Under the pieces are notes generated by a model. That model did not search any database. It was not told where the DNA came from and saw only the letters and a program-made list of their open reading frames with translations. A DNA stretch of 64,000 bases from Merluccius polli (lineage: Eukaryota; Chordata; Actinopteri; Gadiformes; Merlucciidae). The stretch covers positions 230,001-294,000 of the forward strand of contig JAOPHQ010003977.1 in assembly GCA_030340625.1 (NCBI GenBank). The letters are read 5' to 3'. Positions 1 to 11,204 of the stretch are shown piece after piece. Both the position numbers and the translations under genes were made by a program. The first letter of the stretch is position 1. The number at the start of each line of letters is the position of its first letter.

Positions 1-796
1 CCACCCATCTGTCCGTGTCCATCTATCTCTCTATCTGTACCTCTCTCTCTCCGCTTCTACTCTGGTAATAATGTTGATTTGCACTTTGTTTTGTTGTTGC
101 ACGTTTCTGTCCTTGGGGTTGTATACATGCCTATATTAATAAGACTTTATGGGGCCCCTAGGCACCAGCGACTCAAGGCCCCGCCTGCAGCACACAACCC
201 ATACTAGCTATCCACAGGGGTGTATTGGTCCTTGAGTAGAAATACTTTCTTACTGCACTCAAGGATTAAGTATATTATTTTGTATTCATAATTTTAGAAA
301 TTATGTGCAGTGCAGAACTATTGTTTTATGTTTTGTGGACCTTAATGAAATATCATTACTAATCTCAACTTAGGTAAGGTATATTATTCGTCTAAATCAT
401 AAGAAAGTTTATACTTTTACTTTTGGTACTTAAGTCGGATATATAGGCTTCAATCTGCTATAATCTACACAGAAAAGGAGAACATGAGCACCTGGCTACA
501 AAACAAATCAAGCTTTATTTATTTAATCAAACTCACTTAAACAAGTCAGAAGCCAATAGCCTCCGTCTTTCAACCAGCAGATGGCTATGGAAGCATATGG
601 TTAACTTACTGTAATTCAAATGAAAATGCAATCCGGAAGAGCATTTTACAGTCATTTTTAATTTTTCACTAAGCATAGGAAGCATTTGGATCATAATGAA
701 AATTTTAATTCTTTAATTTAAATTTAAATTGTCAAGTACTAGTAGGCTATGCACTTTCTTTGACACATTGAAAATGCTAACTGCTTTGCATTTGCA
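1..796. other. AT-rich non-coding stretch
   Basis: Pyrimidine-rich first 60 bases, then AT-rich sequence with no coding signal, splice pattern or recognisable repeat. A GGGGCCCCTAGGC-like patch near 150-180 resembles a fragment of the cassette element at 43191 but is too short to assign. Confidence 0.5.
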
Positions 797-1414
797 GGTC
801 GCATTAGTGAGGTCTAGGTGACATTAGAGTGGTCTAGGTGACATTAGAGTGGTCTAGGTGACATTAGTGTGGTCTAGGTGACATTAGTGTGGTCTAGGTG
901 ACATTACTGTGGTCTAGGTGACATTAGAGTGGTCTAGGTGACATTAGTGTGGTCTAGGTGGCATTAGTGTGGTCTAGGTGACATTAGAGTGGTCTAGGTG
1001 ACATTAGGGTGGTCTAGGTGGCATTCATGTGGTCTAGGTGACATTAGAGTGGTCTAGGTGGCATTAGTGTGGTCTAGGTGACATTAGTGTGGTCTAGGTG
1101 GCATTAGTGTGGTCTAGGTGACATTAGTATGGTCTAGGTGGCATTAATGTGGTCTAGGTGACATTAGAGTGGTCTAGGTCTAGGTGACATTAGAGTGATC
1201 TAGGTGGCATTAGAGTGGCCAAGGTGGCATTAGAGTGGTCTAGGTGACATTAGTATGGTCTAGGTGGCATTAATGTGGTCTAGGTGACATTAGAGTGGTC
1301 TAGGTCTAGGTGACATTAGAGTGGTCTAGGTGGCATTAGAGTGACCAAGGTGGCATTAGAGTGGTCTAGGTGACATTAGAGTGGTCTAGGTGACATTAGA
1401 GTGGTCTAGGTGAC
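797..1414. repeat. 20-bp minisatellite with higher-order structure
   Basis: About 30 tandem copies of the unit GGTCTAGGTGACATTAGAGT. Variants replace GACATTAG with GGCATTAG or change the last bases. A 6-bp partial duplication of GGTCTA occurs twice, near 1171 and 1297. A block beginning at ACATTAGTAT (1121) recurs at 1247, giving a 126-bp higher-order repeat (six units plus 6 bp). This indicates local segmental duplication within the array. Confidence 0.95.
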
Positions 1415-2686
1415 TCTCCCAGTTGCCCATATGGTTGATCTTGGCCTTGGTTGTATAGTTACTGTGAATACATCCGTGCATCCTCTCATCGTCATGGGAA
1501 CCAGAGAGTCGGCTGTTACGGACGGCTGTTTGTATCCGTCTCTCTGCTCCACTCGACAACCTCACCGCAGACTCAAACACTTTGTATTCTGTTGAGCCGG
1601 TCCAGTAGCTAAGGGGTCCTGCAGGAACTATTCTCTGGGTTTACACCTAACATCGTTCCCTGACTGGCAAACACGACAGGATCACAAGATTCAAAACAAG
1701 GACACAAAATAACGCCATGTGGCTAAACGGGAAGTGGTTTCTTATTGTCCGGGTCCTGATGGAAAGTACTCTGGTGAGATGATGTGATTTATTGTCTTTC
1801 TTTGATTCCTCTCCTCCTTTCATTTTGATGCAGTCCCATCACTTGGTCTTCTTCTCTCCCTCCTACCTTACAGCTCTGCTACTGTACTCCAGGTCACTTC
1901 TCTGAAGCATCCCAGAGATTAAGTCTGACTGTTGTGCGATCACACAAATACACACAAACTACACTATACTTGTGGGGACGGGGCTGGACCACACATCAAT
2001 TTATGGTGGAAATCTCTTTATTTATGTAAAGGAAAACCCCAAATTCAGGTACCAGGTGACTTAATTCAAAATATAATGCAATTTAATGCAGTAAGGCTGT
2101 CAGGCGCTCTGTATTGCACCCAAATATTTATTCTCCTGTAGATCAACTTTTCTCATTTAATATTATACCTGCCAGAGTCAACACACATAAAGGCATGATT
2201 TCCTATTCTGTCCTCTTTTGTGTCTTTCGTTTGGGGAAGTAACCTCTTAAAACTCACAACCTTTAAACCTTACAAACTTACCTTACTGCCTAAACACATT
2301 TTCTAATCCCATATTGCACCCGAATGCCTCATGTTCATGTCATAAACATCTATTATTTAACACTGTTGTACGAATGTATAACATGTAAATACATTCCTAT
2401 TGATGAAATTCAATTTCAAATGTCCCATGATGTCAGCAAATCACATGCTGCCGTTCTTTTGAACAGCTTTGCACAACATTACCTCAAGATTAGTGAGCAA
2501 AGTGGCGCAACAACACTCCTAAAAGTAAACTCGAAAAGCATTACCTCACAACCTACTTGGTTTTGAGACTTTGAGAAAAGATGTCCTTTCCCTTTCTGGC
2601 TCCTCAACCGTTATCGACCTGCCTGTGTGCGCACGGCGCCAGAGGAGGAGATGCTGTGCTGCTGCTGCTGACTGAGATCACAACTC

Positions 2687-2688
<2 letters not shown>
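1415..2688. other. no gene seen
   Basis: Mixed-composition sequence. The short open frames have no recognisable domain. A small CTG run lies near 2655-2670. No transposon termini were found. Confidence 0.4.
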
Positions 2689-2721
<33 letters not shown>

Positions 2722-2754
2722 ATGTGCGTGTGTGTTTGGGGGGGGGGGGGGGGG
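2689..2754 (+). repeat. (TG)n followed by G17
   Basis: An interrupted (TG)n run changes into an uninterrupted run of 17 G at 2738-2754. The same (TG)n-to-(G)n design recurs at 11133 and 24231. Confidence 0.95.
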
Positions 2755-2907
2755 TAAACAAAGACCCAGTGCTGAAGAAAAAAATACCTTATTGCATCTA
2801 TGAGTCACTTTATAGCATCTTTTCAAATCAAAAGTCCTCTGCTTCTTTCATGTATTTATTTGGGGGTGGGCAAATGCACGTGTTATAAATATTGAGCGGG
2901 ACGTCAC

Positions 2908-2988
2908 ACACACATACACACACACGCACGCACGCACACACACATACACACACACGCACACGCACACGCACACACACACACACACACA
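2908..2988 (+). repeat. imperfect (AC)n microsatellite
   Basis: AC dinucleotides broken by ATAC and ACGC variants. The run ends directly in an AG that could serve as the 3' splice site of the candidate exon at 2990. Confidence 0.95.
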
Positions 2989-2989
2989 G

Positions 2990-3067
2990 CTGTACCAGGA
3001 TCAAACCGATATCTCCAAGGCCATCCAGCAGATGGCACTGCTGCTCTTCACTGAGGAGGAATCGCAG
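2990..3067 (+). CDS. candidate internal exon, gene unknown
   Basis: A 78-bp segment (26 codons) preceded by CACACACAG and followed by the weak donor GTGAAT. It is open in phase 0 and its length is a multiple of three. The peptide reads LYQDQTDISKAIQQM at the start and ALLLFTEEESQ at the end, a non-repetitive, helix-compatible composition unlike the surrounding microsatellite translations. The family is not recognised. The 3' splice site relies on a (CA)n tract instead of a normal polypyrimidine tract, which weakens the call. It could equally be a chance open segment. Confidence 0.4.
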
Positions 3068-3227
3068 GTGAATTAAATATAATAATGAAATATGAAGGCA
3101 GCGTTGGCGGCTCAGAAACATTCAGTTACTACTCAGCCTTTAATGTCGTTATGTTTTGAGGACCTGGGCTCCGATTGGCTGTTGAGACTGTAGAGTTCAT
3201 AAGGTCAAGGTCTCCACTGCAGCTAAT

Positions 3228-3352
3228 TTGTGTGTATGTGTGTGTGTATCTTGAGCACACCCACGCACGAGTGGCCAGCATGTGTGTGTATGTGTGTGTG
3301 TGTATGTGTGTGTGTGTGCGTGTGTGTGTGTGTGTGTGTGTGCGGGTGGGTG
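3228..3352 (+). repeat. interrupted (TG)n
   Basis: TG dinucleotides with TATG and TGCG interruptions, split around 3255-3280 by unique sequence. Open frames here translate to C/V or H/T repeats and are not genes. Confidence 0.9.
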
Positions 3353-3677
3353 TGAGGGTGGGGCGCGTGCGAAGGTCGACACGGGGTGACATTATTTCTA
3401 CATGTGTTACTGTTCAACACTAAAACAGAGTACGGGAGAGTACAGACGTGGATCAAGTACCACATTAACGTAGCGGTCGACACGTTAACAAGCACCTGCT
3501 CTCGTGCACGCTCACGTGCACGCTCACACGCCCATGTTTCAGGGCCAAGGGCTGAGAGTAATTCCAATCTCCATGGAAATCAGCTGAATACATGAAAGGT
3601 AATGAGAGGGAAACAGATGGACGAGGAGATATCTCAATGCAGGTCCGCGACATGACACACTACGGCCGCGACTACCC

Positions 3678-3679
<2 letters not shown>

Positions 3680-3717
<38 letters not shown>
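3680..3717 (+). repeat. (TG)n microsatellite
   Basis: A nearly pure TG run of about 19 repeats. Another short TG run lies at 4189-4214. Confidence 0.95.
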
Positions 3718-3720
<3 letters not shown>

Positions 3721-4012
3721 TGTCTTTTCGCTCTTTTCACACACAGGTTAATCTATTTACAAATGAATCGAGTCATGTTTAGACAAAACCATGCGCAGAC
3801 AGACAAGTAGGCTAGGCGAGATAAGGGGCGATGCGTAACTCGTAGCGACCCGGGGGTCGGTTCGCACCTGTGGTCCTGTGTCCTACGTTTCCTCTCTCCT
3901 TCGACCCGCTTCCCTGTCTGTCCTCACTGTCCTGTCCATAAAAGCGAGACCGCCCATGAACATATCATAAAAGAAGACACGAATTTAAAAGGAAGTTGTG
4001 TTGCTCATATTC

Positions 4013-4142
4013 AGTTATTGAGCAGACACTTTGTCCAAAGTGTTTTACAATGACTCGTCATTGACAATCTCACTAAGGAGCAGGTAGGAGGGGGTCAGGG
4101 GCCCAACAGGTAGACATTAGGGTTCAAACCCAGACTGTTACA
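4013..4142 (-). mobile_element. tRNA-derived SINE, family A, degraded
   Basis: On the + strand it reads tail first: GAGCAGACACTTTGTCCAAA, then AAGGAGCAGGTAGG, then GGTTCAAACCC, the complement of a tRNA B-box region. The same order recurs at 4608, 12462, 14326, 16177, 49197, 50561 and 53730, and in forward orientation at 32695, 45385 and 59366. Shared head, body and tail define one dispersed SINE family. Confidence 0.75.
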
Positions 4143-4607
4143 CTGTGTGCTGCGTTGCGTTGCGTTAACATTCGGTCGCGTCGCATCATTGTGTGTGTGT
4201 GTGTGTGTGTGTGTCGTATTCAGACAATTCTCTGTTATGCTCCGATTCGTTCCCCATCCACCATTTGTGGTTGTCGGTCGACGAGTTAATCCGTGTAATT
4301 ACGGTCGGCCCCGGCGGTGTCAGACAGGTGCGGCGAAGGGCAGTGCCGCGTTAATGACCTCGCGTTGAGGGGAGGACGCTATTATCCGCGAGCACCGTCC
4401 TCATATTCAGACATCCGTGGTCGGCGTTTCACGGTTGAGCGACAGGGGTCCCCGCCAGCCGATGTAATGCAGAGAGAAGAGGATGTGTTGTTTCCACACA
4501 CATTAATACGGACGTTGGTGTCGTCTGTGCATCTTAATCATTGTATTGCGCTTCGTATACCATTACTCATTTAGCAAACTTTTTAGCGAGAATGTGTTTT
4601 TTTTCCT

Positions 4608-4745
4608 TTTAGATGTCATTAAGGAGCAGGCAGGGGTTAACTAATCCTGCTCAAGGTACAGCTAGACCACAGACATTGGGGGTTCGAACCCTGTACCTTC
4701 GCGGCTTGGAGTTTAACACCCTATCCACCACACTATGCAAGCCCC
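4608..4745 (-). mobile_element. tRNA-derived SINE, family A
   Basis: Contains GTCATTAAGGAGCAGGCAGG, a Ctcaagg-type link and GGGGGTTCGAACCC (B-box complement), and ends CCACCACACTATGC. The tail part is missing on the left. The 170-residue open frame across it is a by-product, not a gene. Confidence 0.75.
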
Positions 4746-5544
4746 TCTGTGTGTTGTTGATGGCTGGTTTTTACAGCCTCACCTGGCCTGAGTCAGACCG
4801 GTTGGACTCTGGCGCTGGGCGGGGCTGCACACCAGCACCAGCTATCACCACACACAGTCAGGGGGGAGAGCCACTGTCATGGCAGCACATTGGCAACAGC
4901 TTCCTCGGCTTGTCTCATCACGCCATCTCCAATAAATGTGTATTGTTCAACAGCATCGACCTGTGTCCTGCGTCGGGGGGGGGGGGGGGGGCTACACCCA
5001 TGCTGCACTCATATTTTTACGGCGCCTTACTTGCATTCTATCGAATGTCTTCTGAAACCCAGCGGACCAGGAGCTGTGCCAAGTCGTTCCTGGCGGCGCT
5101 CCCTCAGATAAACTTAGTACTCTAATGGACGCCGCGTTTAGAGAGGAGTGTGTTTCCAAAACCGTTCCCGAAAACCAGACGCCAGACAGCGCCGGGCCGC
5201 GTTCGCGGCGAGCGAAGAACCTCCGCTAACAACAGACGGCGTCACTCACTGACTGGATGCACCGACGGCGGATATAAAAAGCCGCTATCGATTTTCCTAC
5301 AGCTCAAGCTTGTTCTGGGCCTATCGCCACATCTCCCTCACAATGGGGGCCTGAAGCCTAATCAATAGGTGTTACTAATGATGCAGGGAGTGTGGCGGGG
5401 GAGCTTCTCCGCTCTCACTCAGGGACTCTGTGTGGTTTCACACTCAACGCAGGCGGGGCACGGGGGGCCATTTTGAATCTTTGGGAAGATTAACGGCTTG
5501 ATGGAGCTATTGGAAAAAGAACGGAGCGGCGTGCACGCACGTTG
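4746..5544. other. GC-rich stretch, no gene established
   Basis: Contains a G run near 4975-4991 and a GC-rich segment at 5080-5350 with CpGs and motifs such as CCTAATCAATAGG. No splice-bounded frame is convincing. It may be regulatory, but this is a guess from composition only. Confidence 0.3.
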
Positions 5545-5825
5545 CACGCACACACACACACACATACACACACATACATACATACACACACACACATACA
5601 CGCGCGTGTGCACACACACACACACGCATGCGTGCGAGCAAACACACACACACACACACACCACACACACATACATACACACGCACGCATACACGCACAC
5701 CTCTGATCCGTTCTGTGGAAGAAGACGGAGGAAGACGAGGAGGATTTGTAGAGGAGGAGGAACGAGTGTGTAACAGGAACGGTGTGTGTGCATGGATGTG
5801 TGTGTGTGTGTGTGTGTGTGTGCGT

Positions 5826-5867
<42 letters not shown>

Positions 5868-5868
5868 T
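5545..5868. repeat. (CA)n, then (TG)n(GA)n microsatellites
   Basis: Imperfect CA/CATA repeats fill 5545-5702. A unique GA-rich spacer follows, then (TG)n passes into (GA)n at 5797-5868. Open frames on both strands here translate only to simple repeats. Confidence 0.95.
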
Positions 5869-5939
5869 TGTCTAAGGTTACATAATCTAGGAATATATGC
5901 ACATGGATGTGCGTGCGTCGACGTGCCTATTACATTTCA

Positions 5940-5992
5940 CAGTTACATTTAGGGCGCTCGGCGCTTGTCGCTTTTGTCCAAAGCGACTGTCT
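5940..5992 (-). mobile_element. SINE tail fragment
   Basis: Only the tail motif TTTTGTCCAAAGCGACT is left, in the inverted orientation used by most family A copies here. Confidence 0.5.
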
Positions 5993-6310
5993 TATGTCTC
6001 AGCTTCTATCCGGCAATAGAGAAAGTGAAAAAGTCTCCCAGCTGAAGGTGGCGTGATCCATAACAATAAGGCCTGAAGGGTGATCCAATCGAAGAGCCTC
6101 TTTATCACACCTGTCGCCTGCAACCCGATGATGTCACACCTGGAATCAATCACGCTGTCAGACACACCTGGCTGCGCCGCCGCCCGCTTACAACGGAGGA
6201 AGCCGAGGCCGACCTCCCAGGCTCCGGTCCTCGCGTTATTGATCAGCAGCTAATCAACATGTACGCTATTGATCCACGACCCCCTGGGACCTTGTCACAT
6301 ACTTCCTACG
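5993..6310. promoter_or_regulatory. candidate conserved non-coding element
   Basis: Non-repetitive, moderately GC-rich sequence with clustered motifs: two ACACCTGG-type E-boxes, TGATGTCA (CRE-like), GGAATCAATCA and two TTGATC boxes. There is no open frame of interest. The call rests on motif density against a repeat-filled background; no conservation data were available. Confidence 0.2.
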
Positions 6311-6336
6311 CCCCCCCCCCCCCCCCCCCCCCCCCC
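6311..6336 (+). repeat. C26 homopolymer
   Basis: A run of 26 C followed by GGCCGGGAACCCGG, a short inverted repeat. The exact length is likely polymorphic or subject to sequencing error. Confidence 0.9.
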
Positions 6337-6506
6337 GGCCGGGAACCCGGGGTGGTAGGTCATACGTGTGCGTGGCGGCGGTATCTAGTTCCTTTTGCTG
6401 TGTCGTAAGGAGCAGCAGGCACATTACCCTACCTGATGAAAAGTCCATTAGCTGTCGTCCCAGTTACGGTGAAAAGTCGTTTCGACCACTTACGTAGTAT
6501 TTAATG

Positions 6507-6648
6507 CCGGACCGAGGGAAAACAGTTTGTCTCGACACACAGTATCCTGCACACAATGCTTTCCAAGCTGGCCTGAAGGGAGCTTGCTCATTAATCCACT
6601 TAAGATCATTGGGATTTTCCTGAAAGCTTACTGTATGTGTGCGGTAAC
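6507..6648. repeat. dispersed repeat, copy 1
   Basis: Related to 11973-12099. Both share a TTTGYCTCGACAC-type block, GAGCTTGCTCATTAATCCACTT, GATTGGGATT and GTGTGCGGT. The family is unrecognised. The complementary strand of both copies is open and encodes KWINEQA, which may be incidental. Confidence 0.65.
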
Positions 6649-6891
6649 ACTCTTTTAATACTGCTGAGACAAACGGTGATGTTGCTGCAGCCCTCTCCCC
6701 TGTTCCTCGAACAGCCGAAGTGTGAGTCTGTGTTCCTCCCAACAGAGAGCTATGATTGTGTTTTTGGCAGATGTGTTGTAGGGTGAATGTGGTGTCTCTC
6801 CACAGGACCGGTGGCCACTCTGGTTGCATGCGGTAACAAGTACACACACACACACACACATTGGTTTACACACAAACACAGGAACACAGGA

Positions 6892-8020
6892 ATAAAACAC
6901 ACAAACACCGGGTTTATATAAAACACACAAACACCGGGGTTATATAAAACACACAAACACCGGGTTTATATAAAACACACAAACACCGGGTTTATATAAA
7001 ACACACAAACACCGGGTTTATATAAAACACACAAACACCGGGTTTATATAAAACACACAAACACCGGGTTTATATAAAACACACAAACACCGGGTTTATA
7101 TAACACACAAACACCGGGTTTATATAAAACACACAAACACCGGGTTTATATAAAACACACAAACACCGGGTTTATATAAAACACACAAACACCGGGGTTA
7201 TATAAAACACACAAACACCGGGGTTATATAAAACACACAAACACCAGGTTTATATAAAACACACAAACACCGGGGTTATATAAAACACACAAACGCCGGG
7301 GTTATATAAAACACACAAACACCGGGTTTATATAAATCACACAAACACCGGGTTTATATAAAACACACAAACACCGGGGTTATATAAAACACACAAACAC
7401 CGGGTTTATATAAAACACACAAACACCGGGTTTATATAAATCACACAAACACCGGGTTTATATAAAACACACGAACACCGGGGTTATATAAAACACACGA
7501 ACACCGGGGTTATATAAAACACACAAACACCGGGTTTATATAAAACACACAAACACCGGGTTTATATAAAACACACAAACACCGGGGTTATATAAAACAC
7601 ACAAACACCGGGGTTATATAAAACACACAAACACCGGGTTTATATAAAACACACAAACACCGGGGGTTATATAAAACACACAAACGCCGGGGTTATATAA
7701 AACACACAAACACCGGGTTTATATAAATCACACAAACACCGGGTTTATATAAAACACACAAACACCGGGGTTATATAAAACACACAAACACCGGGTTTAT
7801 ATAAAACACACAAACACCGGGTTTATATAAATCACACAAACACCGGGTTTATATAAAACACACAAACACCGGGGTTATATAAAACACACAAACACCGGGG
7901 TTATATAAAACACACAAACACCGGGTTTATATAAAACACACAAACACCGGGTTTATATAAAACACACAAACACCGGGGTTATATAAAACACACAAACACC
8001 GGGGTTATATAAAACACAAA
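6892..8020. repeat. 26-bp minisatellite, about 43 copies
   Basis: The unit contains CCGGGTTTATATAAAACAC followed by ACAAACA. Most variation is GGGTTTA versus GGGGTTA, plus single changes (ATCACAC, AACGCC, ACGAACA). The rare AACGCC variant and the variants around it recur 391 bp apart (7295 and 7686), showing a 15-unit higher-order duplication. Every unit carries a TATA-box-like TATATAA core. Confidence 0.95.
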
Positions 8021-8126
8021 GGTGGTGAGTGGCCATCGATCTCGCGTTGTTGAATGGCTGCTCCACGTCTGTTGAAAAGCAGTAATGGCTTCTTACACGC
8101 CATACATCCCTACCCAGCACTAATTA

Positions 8127-8166
8127 TACACAACACACACACACACACATATCGACATGGACACAA

Positions 8167-8197
<31 letters not shown>

Positions 8198-8270
8198 TAT
8201 CGACATGGACACAAACACACACACACACACACTCGCACACATGCACAGACTCACACACATACAGACATGG

Positions 8271-8301
<31 letters not shown>

Positions 8302-8382
8302 TATCTACATGGACACAAACACACACACACACACACACTCGCACACATGCACATACACACACACACACACACACACATATTA
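8127..8382 (+). repeat. (CA)n with CATGGACA higher-order units
   Basis: Four CA tracts are separated by a repeated linker (ATATCGACATGGACACAAA or variants), giving a repeat of repeats of about 55-60 bp. Confidence 0.9.
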
Positions 8383-8693
8383 CACCATAAAACATGTAGC
8401 CATGTGGCTATTATTTTCATTCATTCATATACAGATATTAAAATGTTTGTGTTGGTAATACATATTAGTTCATGAATTGTAAATATGTTTAACAGTTATT
8501 TCATATACAGTTAAAAGTCAGAGATAAAAGGGTGGTGTTGGTTTTAAAATCCACTCATATTTGCATCTCTTTATTCGCTCATCTTTGTACGTACGTAGCC
8601 TTAGCCAATCCTGTGCTCACCTTGTTCAGGTAGGAGGCGCTTAGCGTCACCGACGGGCCGCAGCACGGTAGCGACAGCAGAGGCTGTTGTATC

Positions 8694-9157
8694 CATAGAC
8701 ATATATACATAGACGCCTCATAGACTGATGCTGCTGTTGGAGCTGACGTATCACGTATCAGCGCGGCCGCCATCTTGGATGGGTCCCCAGTGCGCCCCCA
8801 GTGCATTTATTTCTACTGAGGAAGGTGTATCCCCAACTACAATAATAAGCATAACTCCCCGAATTTTTACCAGATTTTCACACAGTTTGGTTTGTTACAA
8901 ATGGCAGAGATTTAGTTATGATTTTTTTTTTTTTTTTTTTTTTTTAATAATAAGAATTATTGCTCAATCTTACTTGTGAAAGGTAATCCCACGCGATCTG
9001 GTGTCAATACTGCGCCGTAAGCTGCACAACATACTGGCATAGCTTGCTCTCCCGTTGACTCCTATGCTAGACTAGAGTGAGGAGACCCAACCAATATGGC
9101 GGCGACGCTGGGTTACGTTCCAGCACGTCATGAGGCGTCTATGTATATATGTCTATG
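8694..9157. mobile_element. non-autonomous hAT-like MITE with 8-bp TSD
   Basis: Identical 28-bp terminal inverted repeats start CATAGACATATATACATAG. Perfect 8-bp direct repeats GTTGTATC flank the element (8686-8693 and 9158-9165). CA-starting termini and an 8-bp TSD fit the hAT superfamily. The 464-bp interior has no transposase frame and contains a T24 run (8921-8944). Near both ends it carries GCCGCCATCTTGG and ATGGCGGCGAC, which match the YY1 motif. Confidence 0.9.
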
Positions 9158-9165
9158 GTTGTATC

Positions 9166-9579
9166 GGCGTGCGCGCTGGATAGCTGTAAACTAAAGTAAA
9201 ACACTCCTAACTCCCAAGACGGACGGAGAGTCGTCCCGTTTATGTGTGTGAACTCTGAGAAGCTGCCAGAGGTAAATTCACGTGTTTTGATGTAGTCCGT
9301 GCTGTTATGTAATTGTAATGTATTAACGACGCGCCGAATTGCTAATCGCTGCTTGCCGTTAGCTTATCCTGTTCATAGACTCTCGTAATTCTGCATTGCA
9401 GTTAGCAATTACTAATTTGTTTTTGTTTAAGACATCCTACCGTCGGGTTTTCCCCATGAATGAGCCTGTAGCTTAGCTACTGAGAGGAATTATGTGATTC
9501 AGGACCGGACATTTGCCATAAGAGGGAGAGAGTGAGGACCGGGAGAGCCCTGGACCGAGACCGCTAGCTGCTGTACTTG
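9166..9579. other. no gene seen
   Basis: Unique-looking sequence between two transposon derivatives. GCTAGCTG-type hexamers occur, but no frame, splice pattern or termini could be assigned. Confidence 0.35.
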
Positions 9580-10010
9580 AGCGTGGTTCACCTGACTCCG
9601 CCAGATGGAATGATTCGCGTTGGCTCAGCATTTCCATCTGGAATCGTTCCGTTGGAGAGCCTTTGGGAGGGGCGAAAATACTGGTTGCTGATTGGATAAA
9701 CCATCTGCCTATGTTGGTGATTGACGGGCCAAATCAACCAATCAGATCAACGAAGCGTATGACGTGATAACAGAGCGTCGAGGCAAGCTCATCAAGTAAA
9801 CAAGTCGGGAGAAGGGCAAAAGCATCTTTTCCTCCGAGAAAAGCCTCCAGTGCCGCTTTTTGCTCATATTTTAGAGAAGGAATACACTCTAATTGTGCTA
9901 AAACTTGCTCGATAGCTGCGCGCATGTCGGTCACATCCGCGGAAGCCGCCATGTTGTTTAGACTGAAGAGTCGCTCCTCACTGCGTCACAGTGCACGTGC
10001 CTTTTGTTTT
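9580..10010 (-). mobile_element. deletion derivative of a helicase-encoding transposon
   Basis: Shares with 19342-19855 the blocks CCAATCAGA, CAACGAAG and GTGACGT-like, then CCAGTGCCG and a start codon followed by a related peptide. The ends are not resolved here, so the borders are approximate. The order (promoter-like CCAAT sequence, then the start of a reading frame) suggests a shortened copy of a larger element. Confidence 0.5.
9734..9952 (-). pseudogene. truncated RecQ-like helicase N-terminus
   Basis: Starts MAASADVTDMRAAIEQVL and reaches KYEQKAALEAFLGGKDAFA then LLPT. This resembles the Q-motif region and approach to Walker A of fish RecQ-like helicases, where LLPT is normally followed by a glycine-lysine-serine loop. 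Here LLPT is followed by CLLDELAS, so the ATP-binding loop and everything beyond is missing. The ATG has a good context (ACAACATGG). It is likely a relic left inside a transposon derivative. The family assignment is from memory of the motif. Confidence 0.55.
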
Positions 10011-11129
10011 TGCTGGTTTAAACCCAGTGACGTGGCCATTCGTTTCCGGCCTCCACGCTCACAAGCTTCGCCCAGGCCTGCAACGTTTTGTTTTACATTT
10101 AATAGCCCCGCGTGAATGTGTGTGTGAGTGTGGGCTGTGGACATTTGAGTTTCCCTGGTAATTTTGATTTTACATTCTCTCATTGGGTTCGTCAGGGGTC
10201 ATTATTATTCTCATATGAGAGTTTTGAATATTGTTATTAATGCATAATTAAAGGTCAACAGTGAACTAGTTAATTAATTGCAAATCCAATTCGTAACTTT
10301 GTAATAAATATATTTTGTTGTGTCAACCAAATCCTGTGTTGTAATTACAAGGGTGATACTTTTTGGATAAATATAAAATAGGTAAAAGTGAACTTTTATT
10401 TTAAAGGGAAGTACCAAATTTTGTGTTTACTTCTTAAACATTATTGGAGGCACCGCCAAGTTATTTTATATCTCAGTTATCACAGGTAGCGCCACCTCCA
10501 GACGAACTCAGGGTCCCGTCCCACTGTACTACAACACCCCAATTATTTGGCGGTCAATATTCCATAGCTACAGGGGACAGGGGTTACAAACACAAAGCGG
10601 CAGATCCAGACACTCAGCTTCACGTGAGCAAAGCACTTTCGCCAGTCGATAGAGGGCTATAGGCAGACCGACTGGCCGACCTCTTTAAAGACACGTTCAA
10701 ATCATTACCTCTGATTGGTTTTCTCTTCCATGTGCGGTGAACACACCCGCCCTACGCTTTCACTGCCTTCGCTCCGAGCGCCGAACCGTGGAAAAACAAA
10801 ACCGAAGCACACTAAAAAGTGGGGGGAAATGGGTTGGAGCTGGAGGACTGCTAATCAATTGATAAATGGCTGTGATCTATGGAGGCCAACTGGCTGTAGG
10901 CCTTGCAGCAGCGCGCTGTGTACAAGCGGGGACGCGGGCTACACAGTGCCACACTAGCGGCGCCGCATGAAGCTACACAGGCCCCGTGCCAATGTGGATG
11001 TTTATTACAGCCAGATATAGAGAGGATTAATCATCTATCCTTGAATCAATCTCGGGTGCTGCAGTCGTCTTTTCTCATTTTACCACCAAGATTGCCTTGG
11101 ATCGCAGAGTAGGAGGCAGTCGCTGCAAG

Positions 11130-11132
<3 letters not shown>
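10011..11132. other. gene-free stretch with possible conserved element
   Basis: 10190-10440 is AT-rich without recognisable content. 10840-11100 is non-repetitive and rich in homeodomain-type motifs (CTAATCAATTGATAAATGG, GAGGATTAATCATC, TTGAATCAATC), which could mark a conserved non-coding element. No coding frame is convincing. Confidence 0.25.

Positions 11133-11204
<72 letters not shown>
11133..11204 (+). repeat. (TG)n followed by G17
   Basis: About 27 TG repeats run into 17 G (11188-11204), the same G length and order as at 2738-2754. Confidence 0.95.

Noticed and set aside
4613..5125. 170-residue open frame
   Set aside because: Begins inside a SINE and crosses a G homopolymer; no domain is visible.
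6892..8020. CRISPR-like regular repeat array
   Set aside because: Units are contiguous with no unique spacers, so it is a minisatellite; the window is also eukaryotic.
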